DNA from: Phascolarctobacterium faecium DSM 14760
GTDB taxonomy: Bacteria > Bacillota > Negativicutes > Acidaminococcales > Acidaminococcaceae
Reading direction: 5' to 3'
Assembly (NCBI RefSeq): GCF_003269275.1
Contig: NZ_QLTS01000008.1
Coordinates: forward strand, 1 to 64,000
Length of the DNA: 64,000 nt
Shown here: positions 31,403-40,620 of the stretch, in pieces
How the letters are laid out: each line of letters starts with the position of its first letter
Position numbering within the stretch: position 1 is the stretch's first letter
The notes under the pieces: generated by a model
Told to the model about the DNA's origin: nothing
What the model saw: only the letters and a program-made list of their open reading frames with translations
The model's database searches: none
Program-made: the position numbers and the translations under genes

Positions 31403-33125
31403 TCTGCACCCCGGTTTTATCCTGATCGCTGTCGGATTGATAGCATTGTTTGTTCCTAAAAGTCTGCGCCGGCCGGTGCTTGCGGCAGGTCCGCTTTTGG
31501 GATTAGGCGCGGTGCTGACGCTGGCGCCGGGCACGAATGCGACGCTGCCCTTTATCAACGGGATCACGCTGCATTATCTCCATGTAGACGCGCTCAGCTG
31601 GATCTTCGCCCTGATTTTCTGTATGATGGCGGCTATCGGCGGTATCTATGCCTGCCATAACAGTAACAGGATGGAAGCCTTCTGTTCGATGACTTATGCC
31701 GGCAGCGCGCTGGGCGTAACTTTAGCCCAGGACTGGCTGACTCTGATCTTCTTTTCGGAGCTGATGGCGGCTACTTCGCTGTTTCTTATCTGGTGTAAAA
31801 AAACTCCTGCTTCGCGGCAGGCTGGTTATCGGTATTTATTAGTGCATATGTTCGGCGGCAATCTGCTGCTGGCCGGTATTTTCTTAAAGGTCAGCGCCGG
31901 AGATTATTTAGTTATGCCGCTGGCACAGGGACCATGGGATACTGCCTTCTGGCTGATCTGTCTCGGAATTTCCATCAATGCGGCCGTAGTGCCGCTGCAC
32001 GCCTGGCTGGTTGACGCTTACCCCGAAGGTACGGTCACCGGCAGCGTTTTTCTGAGTTCGTTCACTACTAAAGTCGCTGTTTATTGTCTGATCCGTATTT
32101 TTGCAGGCACTGACTTCCTGATCTGGTTCGGTGTGCTGATGGCTTTATACGGAGCCTGCTATGCGATCATGGAAAATGATATGCGGCGTCTGCTTTCTTA
32201 CCACATCGTCAGCCAGGTCGGCTTTATGGTCGCCGGCGTAGGATTGGGAACGGCTATGGCGCTGAACGGCGCAACAGCGCATGCTTTCAGCCATATCCTT
32301 TATAAATCACTGCTCTTTATGTGTGCCGGCGCGATCATTTATGCGACTGGTATCCGCAAAATCAACCAGCTGGGCGGTCTTGCTAAAAAGATGCCGTTTA
32401 CGTTCTGGTGCTTTGTGATCGCTGCCCTTTCGATTTCCGGTGTGCCGCTGTTCAACGGCTTCATCAGTAAATCCATCACGATCAGCGCCGCCGCTGCTGC
32501 CCATTACGGTTCTGTTGAGCTGCTGCTGCAGCTGGCTGGTGTCGGTACGTTTTTATCCATCGCCCTCAAGATGATCTACTTCATCTTCCTGGCGCCTGAC
32601 AACGGCGTGGTCATCAAACGTGAAGTTCCGAAGAATATGTATGTAGCCATGGGTATCGGCGCGACTCTGTGCGTGTTATACGGCGTTTATCCCGAACTTT
32701 TGTACAGGTATCTGCCCTTTACGATGGAACCATACCATCCCTTTACGGTCGACCATATTACCCAGTCTATAGAAATGCTGGGAATGGCGATGCTGCCGTT
32801 TATGATGTATCTGCCAAAAATGGCGCCGCATACAGCTTTATCACTGGATACGGACTGGTTTTACCGGAAGCCTTTTGCGGGCATCGTGACCGGGCTGTCT
32901 TATCTGTGCTGTGCAGTAAGCCGGGCGCTTGGCAATACCTGGGAGGTATTATATGAAAAATCCATGGAGCTGAGTCATAACCCAATGGAATTTTTGGATG
33001 CCAAGCCTTTGCGCAACAGTCCCAAATATAATCCGGAAAATTACCGCACTTCGATCGCCGATCCGATCATGATAACATTAACAATATTATTCTGTTCTCT
33101 GTGTTATTTTATGGCGATCATTTAA
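31389..33125 (+). CDS. Third MrpD/NuoL-like antiporter subunit
   Basis: Membrane protein of about 578 residues. Antiporter motifs: LIFFSELMAATSLFLIWCKK, NAAVVPLHAWLVDAYPEGTV, AFSHILYKSLLFMCAGAIIY. The C-terminus has extra hydrophobic segments, as in longer NuoL/MrpA relatives. GGAGGT lies before two candidate ATGs (31389 and 31395), and the exact start is open. It is the last gene of the operon, with a terminator at 33138. Together with the two preceding paralogues it gives three proton channels. Confidence 0.88.
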   Translation: MTMSNLHPGFILIAVGLIALFVPKSLRRPVLAAGPLLGLGAVLTLAPGTNATLPFINGITLHYLHVDALSWIFALIFCMMAAIGGIYACHNSNRMEAFCSMTYAGSALGVTLAQDWLTLIFFSELMAATSLFLIWCKKTPASRQAGYRYLLVHMFGGNLLLAGIFLKVSAGDYLVMPLAQGPWDTAFWLICLGISINAAVVPLHAWLVDAYPEGTVTGSVFLSSFTTKVAVYCLIRIFAGTDFLIWFGVLMALYGACYAIMENDMRRLLSYHIVSQVGFMVAGVGLGTAMALNGATAHAFSHILYKSLLFMCAGAIIYATGIRKINQLGGLAKKMPFTFWCFVIAALSISGVPLFNGFISKSITISAAAAAHYGSVELLLQLAGVGTFLSIALKMIYFIFLAPDNGVVIKREVPKNMYVAMGIGATLCVLYGVYPELLYRYLPFTMEPYHPFTVDHITQSIEMLGMAMLPFMMYLPKMAPHTALSLDTDWFYRKPFAGIVTGLSYLCCAVSRALGNTWEVLYEKSMELSHNPMEFLDAKPLRNSPKYNPENYRTSIADPIMITLTILFCSLCYFMAII

Positions 33126-33137
33126 TAAAAAATAACG

Positions 33138-33172
33138 AACCGTACCAGTATTTAAAGCCGGTACGGTTTTTT
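33138..33172 (+). terminator. Terminator of the Mrp operon
   Basis: AACCGTACC / GGTACGGTT hairpin followed by a T-run. Confidence 0.87.
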
Positions 33173-33234
33173 ATTGACTAAATCCCGCTGCTGGCGTACA
33201 ATGAAAGCTATTGATATTTAAAGGAGTGCAGTTT

Positions 33235-34122
33235 ATGCAGCTTTCATTTCGCCTGGGCGTGATATTCATTCTGCTGGCAGCAGCAGCCTGGGGGCTGGGC
33301 GGCGTTGCCGGCCAGTTTTTATTTCAATTTTATGATGTAGGCGCTCCCTGGCTCATCGCGGTAAGACAGATCATTGCCGGCGTGGTCTTTTTAGGCTATC
33401 TGCTGTGCCGCGGCGAGAATATCTGGGCAGTGCTGCAGGATAAAGAAGATCGTAAAGATCTGCTGGCATTTTCTTTTCTGGGATTGTTAGGGGCACAGTT
33501 TGGTTTTTATTACACGATCTCACTGTGCAATGCGGCTACTGCTACAGTACTGCAATATACGGCGCCGATCTTTGTCATGCTGTGGATGTCCTGGAAAAAC
33601 CGCTGCCTGCCGGAAGGGCGTGAGTTCGTCGGTATTTTTTTTGCTCTGGCCGGAGTTTTTCTGATCGCTACTCACGGCAGCCTGGATTCGGTGGTATTGT
33701 CGCCGGCGGCGCTGACCATTGGGATAATTTCTGCTATTTCCCTGGCGTTTTATACAGTTATGCCGTTTCGGCTGCTGCAAAAATATTCGACGACTTTGAT
33801 CATTGGCTGGGGACAATTTTTATCAGGCGGATTTCTCTGTATCTTCATCAATCCTTTTGAGCCCAGCGGCCATTGGGATGGTGCGGCAGTCGCTGCTATG
33901 GTCTATCTGATCCTGGGGGCTACGGTACTGAGCTACAGTGTTTTTTTAGTGGGCTTAAAAGTAGTAGGCGCTACTAAAGCCAGTCTTATTTCCTGTGCCG
34001 AACCTTTAGCTTCGATCATTGCCGTAGTACTGTGGCTGAAAACGCCTCTGACGCTGGAGGATCTGGTCGGGATGACCTGCATTATTTTAACCGTGGTTTT
34101 ATTGTCACTGCCTAAAAAATAA
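33235..34122 (+). CDS. EamA/DMT-family permease
   Basis: Inner-membrane transporter of 295 residues with ten hydrophobic segments in two repeats (drug/metabolite transporter superfamily). Typical motifs: AAAAWGLGGVAGQFLF at the start and SLISCAEPLASIIAVVLWLK near the end of the second repeat. Members export amino acids, metabolites or drugs; the substrate is unknown. The ATG at 33235 has AAAGGAG upstream. A terminator follows at 34138. Confidence 0.88.
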   Translation: MQLSFRLGVIFILLAAAAWGLGGVAGQFLFQFYDVGAPWLIAVRQIIAGVVFLGYLLCRGENIWAVLQDKEDRKDLLAFSFLGLLGAQFGFYYTISLCNAATATVLQYTAPIFVMLWMSWKNRCLPEGREFVGIFFALAGVFLIATHGSLDSVVLSPAALTIGIISAISLAFYTVMPFRLLQKYSTTLIIGWGQFLSGGFLCIFINPFEPSGHWDGAAVAAMVYLILGATVLSYSVFLVGLKVVGATKASLISCAEPLASIIAVVLWLKTPLTLEDLVGMTCIILTVVLLSLPKK

Positions 34123-34137
34123 ATTAAAAAAATACAT

Positions 34138-34160
34138 GGACGGAGCTTTCCGTCCTTTTT
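34138..34160 (+). terminator. Terminator of the EamA gene
   Basis: GGACGGA-GCTT-TCCGTCC followed by a T-run. Confidence 0.88.
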
Positions 34161-34215
34161 TATTTGTCATAGTCTATGGTACAATAGAGTTAACAAAAAT
34201 AAAGGAGTTGATTGT

Positions 34216-35493
34216 ATGAGCATAAGTCATTATTCCTATAAATATGGTCATGGCAGTAAAGAGTTTTCTCTGGAGTCCGACCGTGTTATCAAAGAGGTCA
34301 CAGTGGCCAAAATGCCATTGCTGGAGGATGTCAAAGCGGCGATTTTAGATGCCGTCTATCATCCTATCGGCAGTGCGCCAATCAACGAACTGGTCAAACC
34401 GGGACAGAAGATTGCCTTTATCTGCAATGATCCGACACGTGTGGCCAACAGTTTTGTCTTTATGCCCATTCTGGTCAACGAAATGAATAAGCTGGGTATC
34501 AAGGACGAGGATATGCATATCGTTTTTGCCTTAGGCACGCATCGTAATATGACTCATGAAGAAATGGTCGAAGCCGTCGGTGCAGAGGTGGCAGGGCGTT
34601 TAAAAATGTATAACAGTGATGCCAAGGTCAGTGAGGATTTTGAGTATTTCGGTGATACCTCCCGCGGTACGCCGGTCTGGCTCAATAAGCATATCTGTCA
34701 TGTAGATCACGTTATTATGACTGGAACGATCGTACATCATTATTTCAGTGGTTACGGCGGCGGACGGAAAGCCATTCTGCCGGGTGTTGCAGCTATGGAA
34801 ACCGTACGTGTCAACCACAGCTTTATGCTGGATCCTAATGCAGGTCTGGGTAAAACTGTCGGCAATCCTGTTTATGAAGACCAAATGGAAGGTGTGGCCA
34901 TGTTTGCCAAAAACCATTCCGTATTTCTTTTTAATGCGATCCTGAATGCTCAGCATGAATTTTTAAAGATTTTTGCCGGTGATTATGTAAAAGCACATCA
35001 GGAAGCCTGCAAATTCGTCGATCAGGTCTACGGTGTCGAGATCCCGCAGGCGGCAGATCTGGTTATCGCCAGCTGCGGCGGTTATCCCAAGGATATCAAT
35101 GTATATCAGCTGCAGAAAACAATGGATAATGCCTGGTGTGCTGTGCGCGAAGGCGGGGTAGTGATCATTATCGGCGAATGTGAAGAAGGCAGCGGTTCGA
35201 AGGTGCTGGAAGAAACCTGCAAACGTTTGGGAACGGCAGACGCTATCAAAGCCGACTTGGAAAAACATTTTGAGATCGGTGCCAATAAAGCTTTCGCGGT
35301 AACACGTCTTACCAAAAAAGCAAAGTTTATTTTAGTTTCGTCACTGGACAAAGAGCTGGCGCATGATATGCTGTTCGAAGCAGTGCCTACCGTGGAAGAA
35401 GCTCTGGCTGAAGCCGAAAAAGTAATTGGCAATGACTATAATATTATTCTGATGCCTGAAGGCAGCTTAACGGTACCACTTCTTCCAGCTTAA
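34216..35493 (+). CDS. larA: LarA-like nickel-pincer racemase
   Basis: Homologue of lactate racemase LarA (DUF2088), 425 residues. Residues matching the nickel-pincer active site of Lactiplantibacillus LarA are in place: H109 (LGTHRNMTHEE), H175 (HHYFSGYGGGRKAILPG), K185 that anchors the cofactor, and H201 (VNHSFML). The larB, larC and larE cofactor genes are not in the window and would have to be elsewhere. LarA relatives also act on other 2-hydroxy acids, so lactate is only the first guess. AAAGGAG precedes the ATG. Confidence 0.87.
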   Translation: MSISHYSYKYGHGSKEFSLESDRVIKEVTVAKMPLLEDVKAAILDAVYHPIGSAPINELVKPGQKIAFICNDPTRVANSFVFMPILVNEMNKLGIKDEDMHIVFALGTHRNMTHEEMVEAVGAEVAGRLKMYNSDAKVSEDFEYFGDTSRGTPVWLNKHICHVDHVIMTGTIVHHYFSGYGGGRKAILPGVAAMETVRVNHSFMLDPNAGLGKTVGNPVYEDQMEGVAMFAKNHSVFLFNAILNAQHEFLKIFAGDYVKAHQEACKFVDQVYGVEIPQAADLVIASCGGYPKDINVYQLQKTMDNAWCAVREGGVVIIIGECEEGSGSKVLEETCKRLGTADAIKADLEKHFEIGANKAFAVTRLTKKAKFILVSSLDKELAHDMLFEAVPTVEEALAEAEKVIGNDYNIILMPEGSLTVPLLPA

Positions 35494-35710
35494 AGACAAT
35501 AGTTTAAATATCAATTTAATTTGTGTTTTTATAACTTATGCCTATATTTAAAAACGATTACAAATATTTTTATGCAAGAAAGTATTGCTTTAGCCTGAGG
35601 TTTAAGTTATAATAAATTCTGCGAATGTATTCTTAGATATTAAAAAAACTATTGCCTGCTGTATCTGCAATTTCGTAAATGCAGATTAAATTAAAAGGAG
35701 TTGTGAAGAA

Positions 35711-36085
35711 ATGAACATTGATTACAAAGCTATTGGGGTCAGAATCAAAGCTGCCCGTGCGCGTAAAGGCGTTACCCAAGGCTATATCGCAGAAGTGACC
35801 GGTCTGTCTACACCGCATATCAGTAATATTGAAACAGGAAATACTAAATTAGGCCTGCCTACGATTATTCATCTGGCTAATGTTCTGGATGTTTCCGTAG
35901 ACGAGCTCCTCTGTGATAATATTCACCGCAGCGAGAAGATTTTCCAAAATGAGCTGGCAGAATTATTGCAGGGCTGCGACGCCCATGAGCTGCATCTGAT
36001 TACTGAACTGGCCAAGGTTGTTAAGAAAAACAGTTTGGACGGAGTGAAAAAAACCAGAGGCCGCAAACCGAAAAATAAAATCTGA
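35711..36085 (+). CDS. XRE-family transcriptional regulator
   Basis: Protein of 124 residues. An N-terminal Cro/CI helix-turn-helix (IGVRIKAARARKGVTQGYIA, EVTGLSTPHISNIETGNTKL) is followed by a short helical part and a basic tail (KKTRGRKPKNKI). AAAAGGAG precedes the ATG. It is a stand-alone gene without an adjacent target. Confidence 0.88.
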   Translation: MNIDYKAIGVRIKAARARKGVTQGYIAEVTGLSTPHISNIETGNTKLGLPTIIHLANVLDVSVDELLCDNIHRSEKIFQNELAELLQGCDAHELHLITELAKVVKKNSLDGVKKTRGRKPKNKI

Positions 36086-36173
36086 GCAAAGCTTTTTAAA
36101 CCTGCATTTCCAAAACCTTTATGTTATAATATAAATATCAGTAAAAGCTGTAGTGAAAAGGTGGACGGAAGTT

Positions 36174-36527
36174 ATGGATAAATTTGTTCAAACAGAATTA
36201 GAAGGTGCCGGCGTTAATGTCGAAGAAACTTTAAGACGTTTTATGAATAATGAAATGCTGATGATAAAGTTTCTGAGAAAATTTGTTGACGACGAAAATA
36301 TGAATAAACTGCGTACACTCATCGCTGATAAACATTATAATGAGGTACTGCCTGTAGCGCATACGCTGAAAGGCGTCAGTGGAAATCTTGGTCTTATTAA
36401 ACTATATGAGATTTTTTCCAGAATGTGTCAGGACTGCCGTAATGATCAGTATGAAGATTTGGACGGGCTGTTCGCTCAGGCTGAAGCAAATTATTCTAAA
36501 GTCGTAGAGGCGATTAAAAAAATTTAA
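36174..36527 (+). CDS. Hpt-domain phosphotransfer protein
   Basis: Single-domain protein of 117 residues. VAHTLKGVSGNLGLIKLY carries the phosphorylatable His of histidine phosphotransfer domains in its usual helix. It would shuttle phosphate between a hybrid kinase and a response regulator, but no hybrid kinase lies nearby. The ATG at 36174 (MDKFVQ) is preferred on spacing over the upstream one. A terminator follows at 36533. Confidence 0.85.
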   Translation: MDKFVQTELEGAGVNVEETLRRFMNNEMLMIKFLRKFVDDENMNKLRTLIADKHYNEVLPVAHTLKGVSGNLGLIKLYEIFSRMCQDCRNDQYEDLDGLFAQAEANYSKVVEAIKKI

Positions 36528-36532
36528 ATGCC

Positions 36533-36562
36533 AGACCCGGAATTTATTCCGGGTCTTTTTTT
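36533..36562 (+). terminator. Terminator of the Hpt gene
   Basis: AGACCCGGAAT / ATTCCGGGTCT hairpin and T-run. Confidence 0.9.
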
Positions 36563-36703
36563 ATGTTTTAAGGATTTTTAATTAAAGCTATTGCCAAGTA
36601 ACATTTGATAAAGTATAATAAAGCAACAAGAGTATTGAAAAATAGGAAACCGCTAAAAATAATTGTTATTGATAATTTAAAGGGGCATTTGCGGAGGGAA
36701 AGT

Positions 36704-37111
36704 ATGCAGCTGAACGTTACTACTGACTATGCCATAAGAATAGTTTTGTATTTGGCAATCAAAAAAGAGATCACTACATCAAAAGAAATCGGAGCCGCGA
36801 TGGGGATTCCGAAAAATTATGTACTGAAAATAACTCATAAGCTGGTAGAGGCTGGAATCATTGAAAGACTGGTAGGAGCGCAGGGCGGCTTTTCGCTGGC
36901 ACAGAAAATAGATGATATCACTTTATTGGATATCCTCAATATCATGGAACCGACAATGAGGGTTAACCGTTGTCTGGAAGAGGATAAATTCTGCAGCCGT
37001 TATGCTACTGAAAATTGTCCGGTCCGCGGGTTTTACTGCAAGCTGCAGGAAGAACTGGAAAAAAGTTTAAAGAAAATGACGATTAAAAGGTTGCTGGCAG
37101 ACGCAAATTGA
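36704..37111 (+). CDS. Rrf2-family regulator with Cys cluster
   Basis: Winged-helix regulator of 135 residues: TTDYAIRIVLYLAIKKE, then IPKNYVLKITHKLVEAGIIE and RLVGAQGGFSLA are typical of Rrf2/IscR/NsrR. Three cysteines (CLEEDKFC...ENC), plus one more downstream, could hold an iron-sulfur cluster and sense oxidative or nitrosative stress. The ATG at 36704 has GGAGGGA upstream; the longer frame from 36605 lacks a site and covers the promoter. The target is unknown; the gene 430 bases downstream is the autotransporter. Confidence 0.88.
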   Translation: MQLNVTTDYAIRIVLYLAIKKEITTSKEIGAAMGIPKNYVLKITHKLVEAGIIERLVGAQGGFSLAQKIDDITLLDILNIMEPTMRVNRCLEEDKFCSRYATENCPVRGFYCKLQEELEKSLKKMTIKRLLADAN

Positions 37112-37192
37112 AATTTGTTGTTAAAGAAACTTATAACTGAATATGGATATTTAGGCGGAGTATAAAATATTCCGTTTGAATAACTCCCCGGT

Positions 37193-37233
37193 TACCCGTT
37201 TTGTTTTTTTAAGCAAAACGGGTAGCTTTTTTT
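37193..37233 (+). terminator. First of two tandem terminators
   Basis: TACCCGTTTTG / CAAAACGGGTA hairpin followed by seven T. Confidence 0.87.
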
Positions 37234-37235
37234 AT

Positions 37236-37264
37236 GCGCCGTTGAAAAACGGCGCTTTATTTTT
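37236..37264 (+). terminator. Second tandem terminator
   Basis: GCGCCGTT-GAAA-AACGGCGC followed by TTTATTTTT. Two terminators in series insulate the autotransporter gene from upstream transcription. Confidence 0.85.
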
Positions 37265-37493
37265 GAGCTTGGTTAAAGTCAGATTGGTACCAGTTGCAAG
37301 ACTTTCAGACAAGCGTATGCAATTACAACAAAAATGTCTTGCGGGGGGGACAAATATGATAGTATAATGTAAATTAAAGAATAAGAATAAAAATAGCAAT
37401 ACAATATATTAATAAAATATTAAGGAAAAATATTAACAAACAGATAAACAATATAGCGGATAAGTGAAAGGAAGCGATAAACTGGCCAAAACA

Positions 37494-37516
37494 TAAACTT
37501 ATCACTATAAGTTTAT
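37494..37516. promoter_or_regulatory. Inverted repeat before the autotransporter gene
   Basis: ATAAACTTA and TAAGTTTAT form a perfect 9-bp inverted repeat with a 6-base spacer, about 25 bases upstream of the ATG. It could be an operator or a 5' stem in the mRNA. Confidence 0.45.
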
Positions 37517-37541
37517 ATAAAAAATCAAAGGGGAGATAAAA

Positions 37542-40253
37542 ATGGATAACAAGAAAGCTTTAAGAATGGCGGTCACACTGGCGATAATAAATATGCCGCT
37601 TTTAGCGCAGGCCGCAGATGTAAGTCCCGTAAGGATTACAGACGGCAGTACCTACACGATGACAGCTGATTCTGTAATAAATACCGGTTCTAATACAACA
37701 GGTATTTTTGTCGGGTATAAAGATGGCGGTACGATTGTTGGCGATAATGTCACCGTTACCAGCGACGGCTATGGTATCCAAATCCAGACTTATGCTACAG
37801 GGGGCGTTGCAGGCAGCGGCGATTGTAGTATTAAGCTTGGTAAAACGATCGTTGAGGCTAAATCTTCTGCGGTACGTGTAGACTCAAGCAGCTATGGTCA
37901 AAAGGCGACAGTTATTTTAGGTGCCGGCAGTATTTTAAATTCATCAGCTAATTCTGCTGTGTACGTTACGGGTAAAGATTCTCTGCTCCAAATAGGCGAT
38001 GGCAGTACAGTTACCGGCAACAGTTATGGTGCTACAGGGGCAGCGCTTGCTTCCTCCAGCGGCGGTAAGATTGAAATCGGCAACGGTGTTACGATAGGGC
38101 ACGATAATATCAGAGGCTATGATGTCAACAGCATTGCGGTATTATCGATGGATGGCAATGCGAGCCAAGGCCAAAGTAATATTACAATCGGCGACGACAG
38201 TACGATTTATGCCAAAGGGAAAGGTTATGGCGCAAATGCCGTTCAGGCGGGCTATTTATCATATACTGGTTTTAACGGTGTTGGTACTAAACAGGGGAGC
38301 TCCGGACAGATAAGTGTAGGCGATAAGGCAACTATCTGGACGGAAGGGGACGAGTCCTTTGCTGTCTATGGTATCCATGCCGATTCCACGCTTTATGTTG
38401 GCAAAGATGCCGAGATCAGTACTCAGGGCGATAAGGCTTCGGCTGTCCGCGGCGGCAATATTACTAAAGTATATGATTTTACTGCTGCCGGCGGCAAAAT
38501 CACTATTGATGAAGGGGCAGAAATCAAAACTCTGGGGGATCAGTCACATGGTGTAGACGCCCGTTATGACGGCACTCTGATCGAATTAAAAAAAGACGCG
38601 GTCATAACGACAGTTGGCAGTGAGTCTCATGGCGTAACGGCGCTTGCCGGCGGCACGGTAATTTTACAGGACGCTGCTGTTACTGTGGATTCAACAAAAG
38701 ATGCTTATGCTTTCAGTGCGGAAGGTAAAGATAGTGATACAGCTGCCGTCAGTACTATTACCGGCAGTGGTGTTTATAATATTGTCGGCGATATCAGGGC
38801 TGCGGACGGCGGCATTCTTACATTAGATCTGGCAGAAGGTTCGCGGTTTGAGGGAAAGGCTGTGCTCGACAGCGGCAATGATTCACAGAGCACCTTAACT
38901 ATGGCTAAAAACTCGCTGTGGACTTTGACTGGCAATTCACAGCTCAACAGTTTGCAGAATGAACAGTCTGTGATCGATATGACTGGCGATAATAAGGCTT
39001 TCAGTACGCTGTCTGTGGAAACGCTGACAGGTAACGGTGGGACGATCATTATGGATATTGATGGTTCCCAGGTTGATGCCAGTGATAAAATTTATGTCAC
39101 AGGTGATTTCAGCGGAAGCCAGACACTGTCACTGAAGGAGATAAATGGACTCGACAGTGATCCGGGAATAGGCCAGGCGGCAGAAAATACTGTTTTAGCC
39201 AGTGTCAACGGCAGCGGTACTTTTACGGCTGATGATCAGGAAGGCACTTTGTACTGGCAGCGTTATGAGCTGGGACAAAAAGACAGTGCTGCTTCCGGTT
39301 ATACGACAGACTGGTATTTGAAAGGCATTACAAATCTTAACCTGCCGACAACCAGTGTAGAGGCTATCGCTGCTTCGGGAGCACTGGCTTATCATACCTG
39401 GCGCGACCATGATCAGCTGCTGCAGCGGCTGGGAGATCTGCGCCAGCATGGTAGAGAGGAAGAGGGCGTCTGGGTAAGGGTCAAAGGCGGTAAGCTGAGC
39501 CGCAGTGACCAGTTTGAATTTGAGAATAAATACACACAGTATGAGCTTGGCTATGACCAAAAATTGAAGTCAACGCCGGCGTATACGCGTTATGCTGGTA
39601 TTTCCTTCAGCTATTTGGATGGCGACAGCAGTTACAGCAGCGGTAGCGGCGAGAATAAAGTTAAAGCTTTAAATATTTACGGCACGCAGATCGGTGCTAA
39701 GGGCCATTACCTTGATTTAGTGTTGAAATACAGTCAGCTCGATAATGATTTTAAGGTTTTTGATACCTCCGGCAATAAGATCACCGGCGACTATGACCAA
39801 AATGGATTATCGATAAGCGCGGAATATGGGCGCAAAAACAATCTGAAAAATAATTGGTATATCGAACCGCAGGCCCAGCTCACTTTTGGCAGGCTGCGCG
39901 GAACTGACTACACCACAAGCAATGGCATCAGGGTAGATCAGGATGGAATCGACAGTTTTGTGGGACGTATTGGTTTCAATATTGGTAAAGATATCAATGA
40001 AAAAACTAATATATACTTGAAAGCTAATCTGATGCATGAATTTGGCAGCGGCTATAATGCCTCAATGGTTGATGCCAGCGGTACAAAAGCAAGACTGGAT
40101 CGTAATTTTGATGATACCTGGTTTGAATATGGCTTAGGCGCAGCAGTGCAGACTGGTAAAAACAATTACTTCTATGTTGATGTCGAGCGCAGTGCCGGCA
40201 GTGATTATAAAAAAGACTGGCAGTGGAATGTCGGCGCCAGATGGAGTTTCTAA
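37542..40253 (+). CDS. Autotransporter (type V secretion), beta-helix passenger
   Basis: Outer-membrane protein of 903 residues. The signal peptide (MAVTLAIINMPLLAQA-AD) is cut near residue 25. The passenger (about 26-590) has many short Gly/Asp/Thr repeats such as GDNVTVTSDGYGIQIQ, GDGSTVTGNSYGATG and GDDSTIYAKGKGYGANA, as in pertactin-like beta-helices. The C-terminal 280 residues form the autotransporter barrel, beginning near WVRVKGGKLSR and ending in VGARWSF with the terminal Phe needed for barrel insertion. It probably mediates adhesion or surface interaction. No protease triad is obvious. It shows that the organism has an outer membrane. Confidence 0.92.
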   Translation: MDNKKALRMAVTLAIINMPLLAQAADVSPVRITDGSTYTMTADSVINTGSNTTGIFVGYKDGGTIVGDNVTVTSDGYGIQIQTYATGGVAGSGDCSIKLGKTIVEAKSSAVRVDSSSYGQKATVILGAGSILNSSANSAVYVTGKDSLLQIGDGSTVTGNSYGATGAALASSSGGKIEIGNGVTIGHDNIRGYDVNSIAVLSMDGNASQGQSNITIGDDSTIYAKGKGYGANAVQAGYLSYTGFNGVGTKQGSSGQISVGDKATIWTEGDESFAVYGIHADSTLYVGKDAEISTQGDKASAVRGGNITKVYDFTAAGGKITIDEGAEIKTLGDQSHGVDARYDGTLIELKKDAVITTVGSESHGVTALAGGTVILQDAAVTVDSTKDAYAFSAEGKDSDTAAVSTITGSGVYNIVGDIRAADGGILTLDLAEGSRFEGKAVLDSGNDSQSTLTMAKNSLWTLTGNSQLNSLQNEQSVIDMTGDNKAFSTLSVETLTGNGGTIIMDIDGSQVDASDKIYVTGDFSGSQTLSLKEINGLDSDPGIGQAAENTVLASVNGSGTFTADDQEGTLYWQRYELGQKDSAASGYTTDWYLKGITNLNLPTTSVEAIAASGALAYHTWRDHDQLLQRLGDLRQHGREEEGVWVRVKGGKLSRSDQFEFENKYTQYELGYDQKLKSTPAYTRYAGISFSYLDGDSSYSSGSGENKVKALNIYGTQIGAKGHYLDLVLKYSQLDNDFKVFDTSGNKITGDYDQNGLSISAEYGRKNNLKNNWYIEPQAQLTFGRLRGTDYTTSNGIRVDQDGIDSFVGRIGFNIGKDINEKTNIYLKANLMHEFGSGYNASMVDASGTKARLDRNFDDTWFEYGLGAAVQTGKNNYFYVDVERSAGSDYKKDWQWNVGARWSF

Positions 40254-40315
40254 ATAGTTGCTTTGATTTTCGGCAAGGTGTTGCAACCCTCCAGCTTGCT
40301 TGAGAATATCCCCAG

Positions 40316-40350
40316 CCTCCGTTCCATTTTTATGGAACGGAGGTTTGTTT
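40316..40350 (+). terminator. Terminator of the autotransporter gene
   Basis: CCTCCGTTCCA / TGGAACGGAGG hairpin followed by TTTGTTT. Confidence 0.82.
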
Positions 40351-40408
40351 ATCGACGGGCAGTAATTAAAATCCTGCTGAGAAAATGAGCTGTTGCAAAC
40401 AGGGTATA

Positions 40409-40438
40409 TTGACAGCACTTGCCGGGTTGCGTTATACT
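40409..40438 (+). promoter_or_regulatory. Promoter of tRNA-Thr
   Basis: TTGACA at 40409-40414, an 18-base spacer, and TATACT at 40433-40438. Confidence 0.75.
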
Positions 40439-40467
40439 ATATGGCAGAGCTTATTATGCTCTGAACC

Positions 40468-40543
40468 GCTACTGTAGCTCAGCTGGTAGAGCATCTCATT
40501 CGTAATGAGAGGGTCGCAGGTTCAAATCCTGTCAGTAGCTCCA
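40468..40543 (+). tRNA. tRNA-Thr, anticodon CGT
   Basis: The 76-nt cloverleaf has acceptor GCTACTG/CAGTAGC, anticodon stem TCTCA/TGAGA with loop TTCGTAA (anticodon CGT, codon ACG), T-loop TTCAAAT, and encoded CCA. Confidence 0.95.
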
Positions 40544-40553
40544 AAAAAAGATA

Positions 40554-40599
40554 GCTCAAGATTTTTCAAAACTATGAAAAATCTTGAGCTTATTTTTTT
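40554..40599 (+). terminator. Terminator of tRNA-Thr
   Basis: GCTCAAGATTTTTCA / TGAAAAATCTTGAGC 15-bp stem followed by TATTTTTTT. Confidence 0.9.
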
Positions 40600-40620
40600 A
40601 TAATATATTTTCTGGTGCAA

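Larger units (their letters stand above)
37112..37541. other. Spacer between rrf2 and autotransporter genes
   Basis: This 430-base region holds two tandem terminators (37193-37233 and 37236-37264) and, near the autotransporter start, the inverted repeat at 37494-37516. The short frame 37176-37367 runs through the terminators and is not considered a gene. Confidence 0.7.

Noticed and set aside
37176-37367. Rightward ORF of 63 residues
   Set aside because: It spans two tandem intrinsic terminators and lacks a start site.
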